NCBI RefSeq assembly: GCF_000755145.1
Contig: NZ_CP009228.1
Location: forward strand, 2,341,694 to 2,405,693
Direction: 5' to 3'
DNA length: 64,000 bases
Source: Treponema putidum
Lineage (GTDB): Bacteria > Spirochaetota > Spirochaetia > Treponematales > Treponemataceae
Under the pieces are notes generated by a model. That model was not told the DNA's origin. It did not search any database and saw only the letters and a list, made by a program, of their open reading frames with translations. The position numbers were made by a program, and so were the translations under genes. Below, one piece after another: positions 32,629-40,697 of the stretch (position 1 is the first letter of the stretch; each line of letters starts with the position of its first letter).

Positions 32629-34494
32629 TCAAAACACAATCTTAACATCTTCTTTATAGTTTTGCAGAGTTCCATTTAAACTTGCCGTCCAGCCGTCGAT
32701 AAAGACTTTACCCCCTGTTGAGCCCTTTTTGACGGCATCAGCAAAGTCATCCTTTTTTATTTTATCACTGTTGGTAATGTAATAGTGATTGCCTATTTTG
32801 TAAATGCAATCTTTTACTACTTCTTGCGGAACTTGAGTCGGCTCATCTAAACCGACAGCGAAAATCATATTGTAGATACGGCTTAATGCGTCATTATCAT
32901 TAAAAAGAATTGAAATCTGTCCTCTTTCGTCGAGTTTCAATTTCGGCGCTTCGACACTGTCAAAAACTTTAAAACCAACGTCAGGCACTTGTTTTTTGTC
33001 TCCTTCAAATAAACCTGATTTATCTTTCTCTGCTTCAGTTTTTTTTGCAATTTTTTCACCTGCCCGTTTCAAGCGTTCTATAGTAATGCTGGAAATAACA
33101 GTGGGCAGATTATTATCTTTACAAAACTTATAAGCAGGCTTGTCTTTTTTGATAGGTTCATCTATTTGACAGAGAATAAACTTGCGGTTACCCCCGTCTT
33201 CCGCATTGAGCTGCATAACGGCGTGTCCAGTGGTGCCTGAGCCGGCGAAGAAATCGAGGATGATAGTATCTTTTTGCATTAAAATATTTATAATATGAGC
33301 AATTAGCGTAACTGGTTTAGGATTATCAAAAATATTCTGCTTAGATTGCATACTAAATAATTTATTCAATGTGGTTTGTGCTGATAGGGTTGTACCGTAG
33401 TTATTCAGTAAGTTAGTCGGAATAATTTCATTTTCATCAAATGTAAATATCTTTTTCCGTGGGACATTTTTATAATCCGGAGCTGGTCCAAAATATATCC
33501 TATTATCTTTTAGTAATTCATCCATTTCTTCTTTTGTCTCTACTTGCCACTGCCTTGTCCATTTAACTCCTGAAGGAGATATTATAGTAAAATAAGTATC
33601 ACGGGTTCCATTACTCCTTTTTTCATCAAAAGAAATACTGCCGGAAAACCAATCGCCGCGTGGATCATTATCAGGATTTGAGAATTTTCCTTGAGCTGAT
33701 TGAATTTCTAAGAATGCAGGTAATAGTGATTTGTTTTTTGCATAACATAAAATATATTGTTCTGTAGTCCTTGACCATGTATCTTTTTTCCCTTTTCCCG
33801 TCAGCCAAATAAAATTATTGATAAAATTCTCTTCACCAAAAACATCATCACACAATAGTTTTAGATTCGCCTGTTCATTATCGTCAATACTTATAAAGAT
33901 AACTCCGTCATTGCTTAATAAATCTCTTGCTAAAAGCAAACGGGGATATATAAAGCTCAGCCATCCGTTATGGCTCCTTTTAGTTTTAAAACTAAAATCC
34001 ATACGGGCAAAGTCATCTTCGCTTAAATTTACCAACCCCAATACTTCAGCCTCTTCTTTGTCGAATTTGTCAGGATAAATGAATAGTTCCTCTGTTGAAC
34101 TATTAGTATTATAAGGCGGGTCTATATAAATACATTTTATCTTACCGGTGTAATAACTTTTAAGTATTTTTAAGCTATCCAGATTATCACCTTTAAGCAC
34201 TAAGTTTTGAGTCGTGTCGATATTTTTACTTAATTGTGTATTGAGATGTAATTCTTTTGTGGTCTTTTGTGCGTATTTTCCACGTGCAAAATTCCTGCCT
34301 ACAAAGTTTAATCCGTAACCGTTTACCCTTTCGTCAATCGGCAAACAGGCAATAGCCTTTAGTTCGTTAAGGTCTATTTCATTGTCTTTTATAATACTCG
34401 GATAGTTTTCTTTTAGAAAACGCAATAACTTGTTCTCATTATTGTCTGTGCCGACAACCGTGAATCCTGCTTGTATAAAATCTTCTTTCTTCAT
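32629..34494 (-). CDS. mod: Type III restriction-modification methyltransferase subunit
   Basis: Adenine-N6 DNA methyltransferase that also gives the system its sequence recognition. The catalytic motif is KCIYIDPPYNTNSS (about residue 134), and the SAM motif IILDFFAGSGTTGHAVMQLN (about 415) follows it, the beta-class order. The middle region (about 220-400) is the likely target-recognition part. Length (621) is typical. It begins 3 bases after the res stop, so the two genes form one unit. I see no simple-sequence repeat that would make it phase-variable. Confidence 0.93.
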   Translation of the reverse strand: MKKEDFIQAGFTVVGTDNNENKLLRFLKENYPSIIKDNEIDLNELKAIACLPIDERVNGYGLNFVGRNFARGKYAQKTTKELHLNTQLSKNIDTTQNLVLKGDNLDSLKILKSYYTGKIKCIYIDPPYNTNSSTEELFIYPDKFDKEEAEVLGLVNLSEDDFARMDFSFKTKRSHNGWLSFIYPRLLLARDLLSNDGVIFISIDDNEQANLKLLCDDVFGEENFINNFIWLTGKGKKDTWSRTTEQYILCYAKNKSLLPAFLEIQSAQGKFSNPDNDPRGDWFSGSISFDEKRSNGTRDTYFTIISPSGVKWTRQWQVETKEEMDELLKDNRIYFGPAPDYKNVPRKKIFTFDENEIIPTNLLNNYGTTLSAQTTLNKLFSMQSKQNIFDNPKPVTLIAHIINILMQKDTIILDFFAGSGTTGHAVMQLNAEDGGNRKFILCQIDEPIKKDKPAYKFCKDNNLPTVISSITIERLKRAGEKIAKKTEAEKDKSGLFEGDKKQVPDVGFKVFDSVEAPKLKLDERGQISILFNDNDALSRIYNMIFAVGLDEPTQVPQEVVKDCIYKIGNHYYITNSDKIKKDDFADAVKKGSTGGKVFIDGWTASLNGTLQNYKEDVKIVF

Positions 34495-34497
34495 TTT

Positions 34498-37422
34498 TTA
34501 TTTCTCCATTATTAATGCGGCTAATTGCGTATTGTTTATCCGTTCTTTAAATGATACTTTAATTTTTTCGTTCTTATAGTGCTCAGCCAATGCTTCAAAA
34601 TACTTTTTAGCAAAATCTATTTTAGCTTTTTCATCTATCGGTATTTCCGCTGACGTTTTATATCCTTTAGATTCCACAATAAGAAAGAGTTTTTGTCCTT
34701 CCTTACTTTTAATTGCATAACAAAAATCGGGATTATAGTCCCCCAAAGGTGTTTTGATTTTTAATCTAGGCAGCTTAGCGAATATTTCAATTTCTTCAAT
34801 ATCCGGGTCTTGTTCAACAATTTCCAATTCAAAATCACTGTCGTATTCTACTACTTTCTCAAAGACCCATTTGTTCTTTAAAGAAAAATCATTTGTAATA
34901 TCTTTTTGGAATTTTCCGGTACTTCCTATATCTAAGTAAGTTTTTCCATAGCCTGAGCCTGTAGAAGTTTCAGTTTTAAATATATTCGGTAATCCTATGC
35001 CGTTAATACCGTCGTATTTTATATTTGCTTTCAGCATCGCGATTAAGTTTTTCTTAATTATTTCGGTAATTTCTTTTTGTGCCTGTTCCGGATTGTTGCA
35101 AAGCATTTTATTTTTAAAATCATCGCTTAACGCATTGAAAATTTTTACAACAAATGCAATAGGAGTTTTTGTGCTGTTTGACAAAGAGCGAACCAACTCC
35201 AAATAATCAACATTACTTTTGTACGAGACTGTATCGGCAAGTTTTTCCGTAATTGCACCTTGTTCTCCAATTTTATTTACATCAAACTCCGCCTTGAGTG
35301 TCTGTAGCAATATTTGTTCAATGTTTACAGTTTCAATTTGCACCTTAATGTTCCGTATCAGTTGATCTTCCTGTTCTTCAGTCAAGGTTTCCAAAACATA
35401 AAAAGCATTTTTATTGATAGTATTCCATAGCTTTTGAAATTCTTTAAGGTGTGTTTCTTTTATAAATATTTTCTTTTTCTCTTTTTTCTTTTCCGCTTTT
35501 TGAACATAGGAGTCTGTATCTGTTGCAAATAAATTCTTAAGGGCTTTTTCTTGTTCTTCGGGTAAATTTTGATCTTTCAGAATTGCAAAAAAATCAGGGG
35601 ATTTTTCATAAACTCTATGCCCGTCAATAATTGCCTTGCGGACAATCATTTTCTTATCTTTCAAAACATCATCAACCAAAGTAACTATAGTATCATCATC
35701 AAATCCTAATTTTTCTTTGAGAACCTTAATGAGTTCTTGCTCTGTAAATGTTTCGGAAATAAGAAATGAATTACTTAAAATTTCATGTTGAATTGCTTCA
35801 ACAAAACCGTGCTCTTGACCGGAAACCAGTACATCAAGATTATTGACTTTCCAAAAAGCTTCTTGGTCGTCATTCAGCTTTTTAAGTGTGGCTCTCTCTA
35901 ACTTCTGATTGACACAAATGCGTAAACCGCGCCCAATCTGTTGAAGCTTTGATATTTCGCTTCCTTGATTGGAAAGTTTACAAATAGTAAAAACATTGGG
36001 GTTATCCCAACCTTCTTGCAAAGCCCATATAGAAAAAATAAAGCGGGTCGGACTATCAAAAGAAAGCAACTTCTTTTTATCTTTTAAGATTTCGTCCACT
36101 CCTGCTTTTATTTTTTCGTCAGCGTTACCTTTATCCCCCGAAAAATATCCCTTATGAACGAGCAGGTTATTGTCGCTGTCAAAATCATTTTGTAAGTATT
36201 TATAATACTCGCTTGATTGGTCAATATTGTTTATAATTTCCTTGCGTTGTTTTTTGTATTCTTCTTCAAAAAAGTTTCTGATTTTAGGATTTTCACCACG
36301 GAACAAACTGATATCACTTCCCATAAAAAAGAGTGTAAGCGCTTTTATGCCCTGCTCAAATAACATTTTTTCTTTTTCAAAATGTATTTTGATTGTTTCT
36401 TTAATCATTCCTTTCAATGACTCGTCCGATAAAGAATAATCAATTTTTTCGATAGTGCCATCTGCCAAAATTACAGTATCTTTGAGAATTTTTTTGATAC
36501 TTTTACCGTTGAAAACCGCACCTATGCCTAATTCACGTCTAATTATAATTCCATTGATTAAAGTACTTACTATAGCTTTTTTATTATCAATGCCGATGAG
36601 TGTATCGGTATTCGTAACAACATCTTGTGTATAAACAACGATTTTCTTAACTAGATTCTGTCGAAATGAAGAAATACTGTCCAGCACATAAGCTACATTT
36701 GATAAAGGTAAATCATCTTTTTTCTTTGGAAATGTAGCACCAAAACGCAAATAGTAGTTGTTAAAACCATCAAAATAAGTCTTAAAGGCATTGCCTTGGA
36801 ATCGATGAGGTTCATCCATTATCACGATTGGATTTAAGCGTTTTAAGCATTCCAAATACGATTTTGGCGGTTTGTCGGTATATAAAAATAATTCAGGTTG
36901 ATTCATTTCGTTTTCGAGCAGACGATTTAAAATGTTATCCTCGCTGTTAAAGGAACTTGGTGTCATTACCAAAACCGACAAATGTACAGTACCGATAAAC
37001 TGTTTAACGGCAGAAATATTTCCGCCTTCATAAACAAAGGTTTCAATTTCTTTTTCTTTCTCATTGGCATAAAAACTTTTGAAGTAATCTTTTGTGTCGT
37101 TTAAGTTGGTTTTAGTTCCTTCACGGATAGGCACACTAGGAACAAGAATAATAAATTTTTTGTATCCATAATGACGGTTCAGCTCAAAAATCGTTTTGAT
37201 AAAAGTAAAGGTTTTCCCCGTTCCTGTTTCCATCATTATATCTATGTTTTTAGTATCTTGCACAGGAAAATTATATTTGTGTTTATTTTTGTGTTCTGTA
37301 AGCACTTCAACGAAGTTGTTATTCCATTGCAATGCTTCAAAAATATCAACAATATTATTTACGCACGTTTCTTGATAGTCTTGTATTTCATATTGAAACT
37401 GCTTCTTGTCTGAATTTACCAT
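34498..37422 (-). CDS. res: Type III restriction endonuclease subunit (helicase-nuclease)
   Basis: ATP-dependent subunit that translocates along DNA and cuts unmethylated targets. Helicase motifs are Walker A MMETGTGKTFTFIK near residue 65, DEPH in VIMDEPHRFQG near 203, and QQIGRGLRICV near 490. The C-terminal nuclease is visible as YNPDFCYAI followed by FLIVESKGY (PD-(D/E)xK, about 880-910). At 974 residues it is complete. It precedes mod in transcription and lies about 74 bases downstream of the tRNA-Thr gene, a common integration neighbourhood. Confidence 0.93.
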   Translation of the reverse strand: MVNSDKKQFQYEIQDYQETCVNNIVDIFEALQWNNNFVEVLTEHKNKHKYNFPVQDTKNIDIMMETGTGKTFTFIKTIFELNRHYGYKKFIILVPSVPIREGTKTNLNDTKDYFKSFYANEKEKEIETFVYEGGNISAVKQFIGTVHLSVLVMTPSSFNSEDNILNRLLENEMNQPELFLYTDKPPKSYLECLKRLNPIVIMDEPHRFQGNAFKTYFDGFNNYYLRFGATFPKKKDDLPLSNVAYVLDSISSFRQNLVKKIVVYTQDVVTNTDTLIGIDNKKAIVSTLINGIIIRRELGIGAVFNGKSIKKILKDTVILADGTIEKIDYSLSDESLKGMIKETIKIHFEKEKMLFEQGIKALTLFFMGSDISLFRGENPKIRNFFEEEYKKQRKEIINNIDQSSEYYKYLQNDFDSDNNLLVHKGYFSGDKGNADEKIKAGVDEILKDKKKLLSFDSPTRFIFSIWALQEGWDNPNVFTICKLSNQGSEISKLQQIGRGLRICVNQKLERATLKKLNDDQEAFWKVNNLDVLVSGQEHGFVEAIQHEILSNSFLISETFTEQELIKVLKEKLGFDDDTIVTLVDDVLKDKKMIVRKAIIDGHRVYEKSPDFFAILKDQNLPEEQEKALKNLFATDTDSYVQKAEKKKEKKKIFIKETHLKEFQKLWNTINKNAFYVLETLTEEQEDQLIRNIKVQIETVNIEQILLQTLKAEFDVNKIGEQGAITEKLADTVSYKSNVDYLELVRSLSNSTKTPIAFVVKIFNALSDDFKNKMLCNNPEQAQKEITEIIKKNLIAMLKANIKYDGINGIGLPNIFKTETSTGSGYGKTYLDIGSTGKFQKDITNDFSLKNKWVFEKVVEYDSDFELEIVEQDPDIEEIEIFAKLPRLKIKTPLGDYNPDFCYAIKSKEGQKLFLIVESKGYKTSAEIPIDEKAKIDFAKKYFEALAEHYKNEKIKVSFKERINNTQLAALIMEK

Positions 37423-37495
37423 ACCTTCTCCATTTAAATTCTTATCCCTACGTGAACGGCAAATATCATTATAAACTATTTAGAAATAAAAAAAA

Positions 37496-37567
37496 GCCAA
37501 CTCTCGGACTTGAACCGAGTACCTGCACGTTACGAGGGTGCTGCTCTGCCGGGTGAGCTAAGTTGGC
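37496..37567 (-). tRNA. tRNA-Thr (anticodon CGT)
   Basis: Seventy-two bases fold as a cloverleaf: acceptor GCCAACT/AGTTGGC, D stem GCTC/GAGC, T stem CTCGG/CCGAG with loop TTCAAGT. The anticodon loop CTCGTAA puts CGT at positions 34-36, reading ACG codons. The anticodon stem GCACC/CGTGC has a C-C mismatch at the closing pair (31-39). The CCA end is not encoded, and a run of eight T follows in the transcript. Confidence 0.9.
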
Positions 37568-37570
37568 AAG

Positions 37571-37617
37571 TTGATTTTTGATAAAGAAACTTTACCAAAA
37601 ATCAACAAAAAAGTCAA
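37571..37617 (-). promoter_or_regulatory. tRNA-Thr promoter overlapping a long hairpin
   Basis: Minus-strand TTGACT (37617-37612), a 17-base spacer and TAAAGT (37594-37589), about 22 bases before the tRNA. An inverted repeat TTGATTTTTG/CAAAAATCAA with an extended stem (37571-37605) overlaps it and could terminate citF transcription, which ends at 37633. Confidence 0.5.
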
Positions 37618-37632
37618 TAGGAAGAATTTTGC

Positions 37633-39129
37633 TTAAACCTTATTTATGACATCCAAAACGGTGCCGTCACGGTAGGTGCTTATTCCCACCACTTCGCCGG
37701 AACGGGGCTTAACTTGGGGTTTTCCCGTAAAGGATTCTGCAATTTCCTTTAATTCTTCGATGGTTTTAATTTCAAGATTTGTTTCCGCCTTCAGCTTTTT
37801 AATTAAATCTGCATGGCGAGGATTAATTGCAATACCTCTGTCAGTAACAAAAACATCGATTGTTTCTCCCGGAGTGGTTACGGTGCGTACCTTATCGACG
37901 AGGCAAGAAATGCGGGCATTAAATAGCTTTGAAACGATTATCGAAAGTTTTGCTCCGGCTGCCGTATCGGCATGTCCTCCCGAACCTCCCAATATAATCC
38001 CATCGGAACCGGTGGTTACGTTTACGTTATAGTCCAAATCTATTTCGCTTGCACCGAGAATAACGACGTCAAGCTTTCCTGCAACATGGCCGGGATTGTT
38101 AGGGTTTGCATAAAGGTCGGCTGAAATCTTGTGATGGTTTGCATTTTTTTCGGTAGAATCTACGGCCGAAAGGTCAAAGCACTGAACATCATAAAGATCT
38201 TCAAAAAGACCTTCTTCAAGCATCTTTACAAAATAGCCTGTAATTCCGCCGCAGCCGAAACTTCCCTTTATGTTTTTTTCTTTCATTGCTCGGTGCATTT
38301 CATCTGCAACGGCAAGGGAAATGCCGCCGGCTCCCGTCTGCATACTAAAGCCGTTCTTAAAAAGACCTGAGTGTTCAATAAGAGTGCGGCAGTCGCGGGC
38401 TATCTTTAAGCCGATCGGATCTTTTGTAATCTGAGTTGTTCCGCTTACAATACCTGCAGGATCTCCTATTTTATCTACCTCTACCACCATGTCTACAAAA
38501 CGGCCTTCAATGTCTGCTTTTTTAACCTTTGAAACCCTTGTATCGGTAATGGCTATAGTTTTTTTTGCCATTTGAGCATCGGCTACGGCATAACCTAAGG
38601 AACCGCAAAATGACCTTCCTTCGGAGCCCGAAATATTTCCTTGATCGTCTACACAAGGCGAGGCTAAAAAGGCAGCGTCTATCGTAACCTCTTTTTCTAA
38701 AATCATTCTGGGCCGTCCGCCGTGTGTCGTCATAATTACGGGCTTTTTACACTTACCGTAACTTACAGCCTTTGCAACAGGCCCTGACATATAGGAGGTC
38801 ATAAGCTGAGTAACCGTTCCGTCTTCCATAAGTTCAACTAAAATCTCATGGCAGGGAAAAATAGAAGAAGCCATCACGGTCAAATCTTTGATTCCTCTTT
38901 TTTTAATTTCCCTCATTACCATGTCAAGAACATAGTCGCCGTTTCTAAGGTGATGATGGAAACTTATAACCATTCCGTCATGGAGTTTAAGCTCATCAAG
39001 GGCACCGGATAAGGTCTTTCCGAAGACGGGTTTTACATTTTTTGTAAGATCGTATTTTGCATTTTTTTTATTTACAAAGGCTCCCTTAAAAGGATTATCC
39101 AAGCCTTCTCTTCCAAGTATATTATTCAT
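37633..39129 (-). CDS. citF: Citrate lyase alpha subunit (citrate CoA-transferase)
   Basis: Exchanges acetyl for citrate on the acyl carrier during citrate cleavage to oxaloacetate and acetate. Strong family blocks: KLHDGMVISFHHHLRNGDYV near residue 48, QTGAGGISLAVADEMHRAM near 261, and GGSGGHADTAAGAKLSIIV near 381. Length 498 fits. It is the last of citD-citE-citF, 14 bases after citE. The accessory genes for prosthetic-group synthesis and activation (citC, citX, citG) are not in the window. Confidence 0.95.
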   Translation of the reverse strand: MNNILGREGLDNPFKGAFVNKKNAKYDLTKNVKPVFGKTLSGALDELKLHDGMVISFHHHLRNGDYVLDMVMREIKKRGIKDLTVMASSIFPCHEILVELMEDGTVTQLMTSYMSGPVAKAVSYGKCKKPVIMTTHGGRPRMILEKEVTIDAAFLASPCVDDQGNISGSEGRSFCGSLGYAVADAQMAKKTIAITDTRVSKVKKADIEGRFVDMVVEVDKIGDPAGIVSGTTQITKDPIGLKIARDCRTLIEHSGLFKNGFSMQTGAGGISLAVADEMHRAMKEKNIKGSFGCGGITGYFVKMLEEGLFEDLYDVQCFDLSAVDSTEKNANHHKISADLYANPNNPGHVAGKLDVVILGASEIDLDYNVNVTTGSDGIILGGSGGHADTAAGAKLSIIVSKLFNARISCLVDKVRTVTTPGETIDVFVTDRGIAINPRHADLIKKLKAETNLEIKTIEELKEIAESFTGKPQVKPRSGEVVGISTYRDGTVLDVINKV

Positions 39130-39143
39130 ATCATTTTCCTCAT

Positions 39144-40013
39144 TTATTTTATCAAGCCCCAGTTTTTAGCAGAATCATAAAGAGCTTGAGCCCTCTTGAT
39201 AACCGGTAAGTCGACCATCTTTCCTTTAAAGCTGAATACGCCTAAGCCTTTTTGCTTGGCTTCTTCCGCCGCCTGCAAAATAGCTTGGGCTCTTTCAATT
39301 TCGGCAGCTGAAGGAGAAAATATTTTATGAATCTCTTCAACCTGACGGGGATTGATAACCAAGCGGCCGGAAAATCCTATGCTCTTACTAAAGGCCGTAT
39401 CGAGCCTTAGTCCCTCAAAGTCTTCGACATCAGTAAAGGGGGTATCAAGAGAATCCAAGCCGTATGCATGGGCGGCTGTCGTCAAACTAAAGCGGGCATA
39501 TTCCAGTTCTTTTGAAAGGCGGGTACGCTGAATTCCCATATCTACCGAATAATCTTCGCCGCCTAAAAGAAGACCTTGAATTAGCGATGAGGCCTTGGCT
39601 ATCGAATTTACATCCATAATTCCGCGGGCGGATTCTACCAGCATAAGAAAGCTGAAATTCTTAGTGATATTATGTGCCTTTTTTATCTCGTTTATTTTTT
39701 GCTCGACAGAGTGAACTGCATCGACCGAAGCCTTAGGGATTACGATTCCGTCCGGAAGAACCGGAATAATAGCTTCCAAGTCCTTTTCCCAATAAGGGGA
39801 ATCGATGGGATTTATTCTGACAGTAATTTCGGAATGGGTAAACTTTAAAAAGGAAAGAGCATTCCGTACCAGCGTACGGGCCGAATCTTTTTCATCGAGT
39901 GAGACGGCATCTTCCAAATCATAGATGATGGAATCAGCTCCTAAAATATCGGCCGATACCAACATTCCCGGGTTATTACCGGGCATAAAAAGCATACTTC
40001 TTCTATTTTTCAT
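39144..40013 (-). CDS. citE: Citrate lyase beta subunit (citryl lyase)
   Basis: Cleaves citryl-carrier to oxaloacetate and acetyl-carrier. HpcH/HpaI-type TIM barrel with RRSMLFMPGNNPGMLVSADI at residues 3-22, SIIYDLEDAVSLDEKDSAR near 28, ITVRINPIDSPYW near 60, and LLLGGEDYSVDMGIQRT near 152. The 289-residue length is typical. Its ATG overlaps the end of citD by 11 bases. Confidence 0.95.
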   Translation of the reverse strand: MKNRRSMLFMPGNNPGMLVSADILGADSIIYDLEDAVSLDEKDSARTLVRNALSFLKFTHSEITVRINPIDSPYWEKDLEAIIPVLPDGIVIPKASVDAVHSVEQKINEIKKAHNITKNFSFLMLVESARGIMDVNSIAKASSLIQGLLLGGEDYSVDMGIQRTRLSKELEYARFSLTTAAHAYGLDSLDTPFTDVEDFEGLRLDTAFSKSIGFSGRLVINPRQVEEIHKIFSPSAAEIERAQAILQAAEEAKQKGLGVFSFKGKMVDLPVIKRAQALYDSAKNWGLIK

Positions 40014-40278
40014 TTGCGCGCCTCAATGCTGTTTCTACACGGGCCTTGATCGTACAATCTAAAGCACCCTTGTCTTCGATAAAGAGTTTGGCATTTTTTA
40101 CTTCAAACTCATCCAAAACTTCCTGCACAATTTTTTTTATTTGTGCACCGAATTCGTTTAAAACAGAGCTTTTTAAATCAAGCTCAATACCGTCCTCCGG
40201 TTTTAAGGACGGTTCAACACGGACAAGGCAATCATTTGATTGGAGTGTTCCGCAAACCGCTTCTCGTTTTATTTGCAT
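40003..40278 (-). CDS. citD: Citrate lyase acyl carrier protein (gamma subunit)
   Basis: Small carrier of the phosphoribosyl-dephospho-CoA group. The prosthetic-group serine lies in CGTLQSNDCLVRVEP near residue 13, as in known CitD. Length 91 is normal. It is first in the operon, with a strong promoter 30 bases upstream. Confidence 0.93.
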   Translation of the reverse strand: MQIKREAVCGTLQSNDCLVRVEPSLKPEDGIELDLKSSVLNEFGAQIKKIVQEVLDEFEVKNAKLFIEDKGALDCTIKARVETALRRANEK

Positions 40279-40307
40279 AGATACCCCTTAAATTTTGATA
40301 TGACAAG

Positions 40308-40336
40308 ATTATATCAATATAAAAGGAATAAGTCAA
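40308..40336 (-). promoter_or_regulatory. Promoter of the citrate lyase operon
   Basis: Minus-strand TTGACT (40336-40331), an exact 17-base spacer, TATAAT (40313-40308), then about 29 bases to the citD start. A near-consensus promoter. Confidence 0.75.
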
Positions 40337-40419
40337 TCTTGGGAAAGGAAGACGGTTTTAATATAGAATCAGCCGAACGCGTAAGAGCGTAAAACAGCAT
40401 TGATTTTTGTTTTATAACC

Positions 40420-40538
40420 TTTACCTTTTTTTCTATACGCTTACTGTCAAGAAACACACGAGCAGCTATTTTGAATGAAATACCGTCATGCTTTTTTATG
40501 TTAGCTTCATTTTTGATCTCACCTCATTCAAAAATCAC
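40420..40538 (-). pseudogene. Relic of a BrnT-type toxin gene
   Basis: The stretch 40279-40697 has no intact gene. On its minus strand, from GTG 40538, translation gives VIFE, a stop, GEIKNEANIKKHDGIS, then FKIAARVFLDSKRIEKK. This matches the N-terminal half of BrnT ribonuclease toxins (typically FEWDE.KNEANIKKHGISFE.AARVFLD). The expected Trp codon is TGA. The sequence then loses frame, though RSYAFG-like remnants continue to about 40380. No brnA antitoxin remains. A family search with frameshift-tolerant alignment would settle it. Confidence 0.6.
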
Positions 40539-40641
40539 TTCTAAACTCCCTTATAATTTATAGTATATATGCTATTGTACACATAGTCAAGAATTACAGG
40601 GCTTTTCTAATAAAAATAACAATATAGCCTGCATTTAATGC

Positions 40642-40671
40642 TTGCATTTAAAGGCTTTTACATAGTATAAT
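40642..40671 (+). promoter_or_regulatory. Promoter of the polA transcript
   Basis: TTGCAT at 40642-40647, an 18-base spacer and TATAAT at 40666-40671, followed by a GGAGG ribosome site and ATG at 40698. Confidence 0.65.
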
Positions 40672-40697
40672 TCTTTCCCGAACGGAGGTCTTAATTT

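Noticed and set aside
32629-34494. Phase-variable type III mod gene
   Set aside because: No tandem simple-sequence repeat is visible in or before mod.
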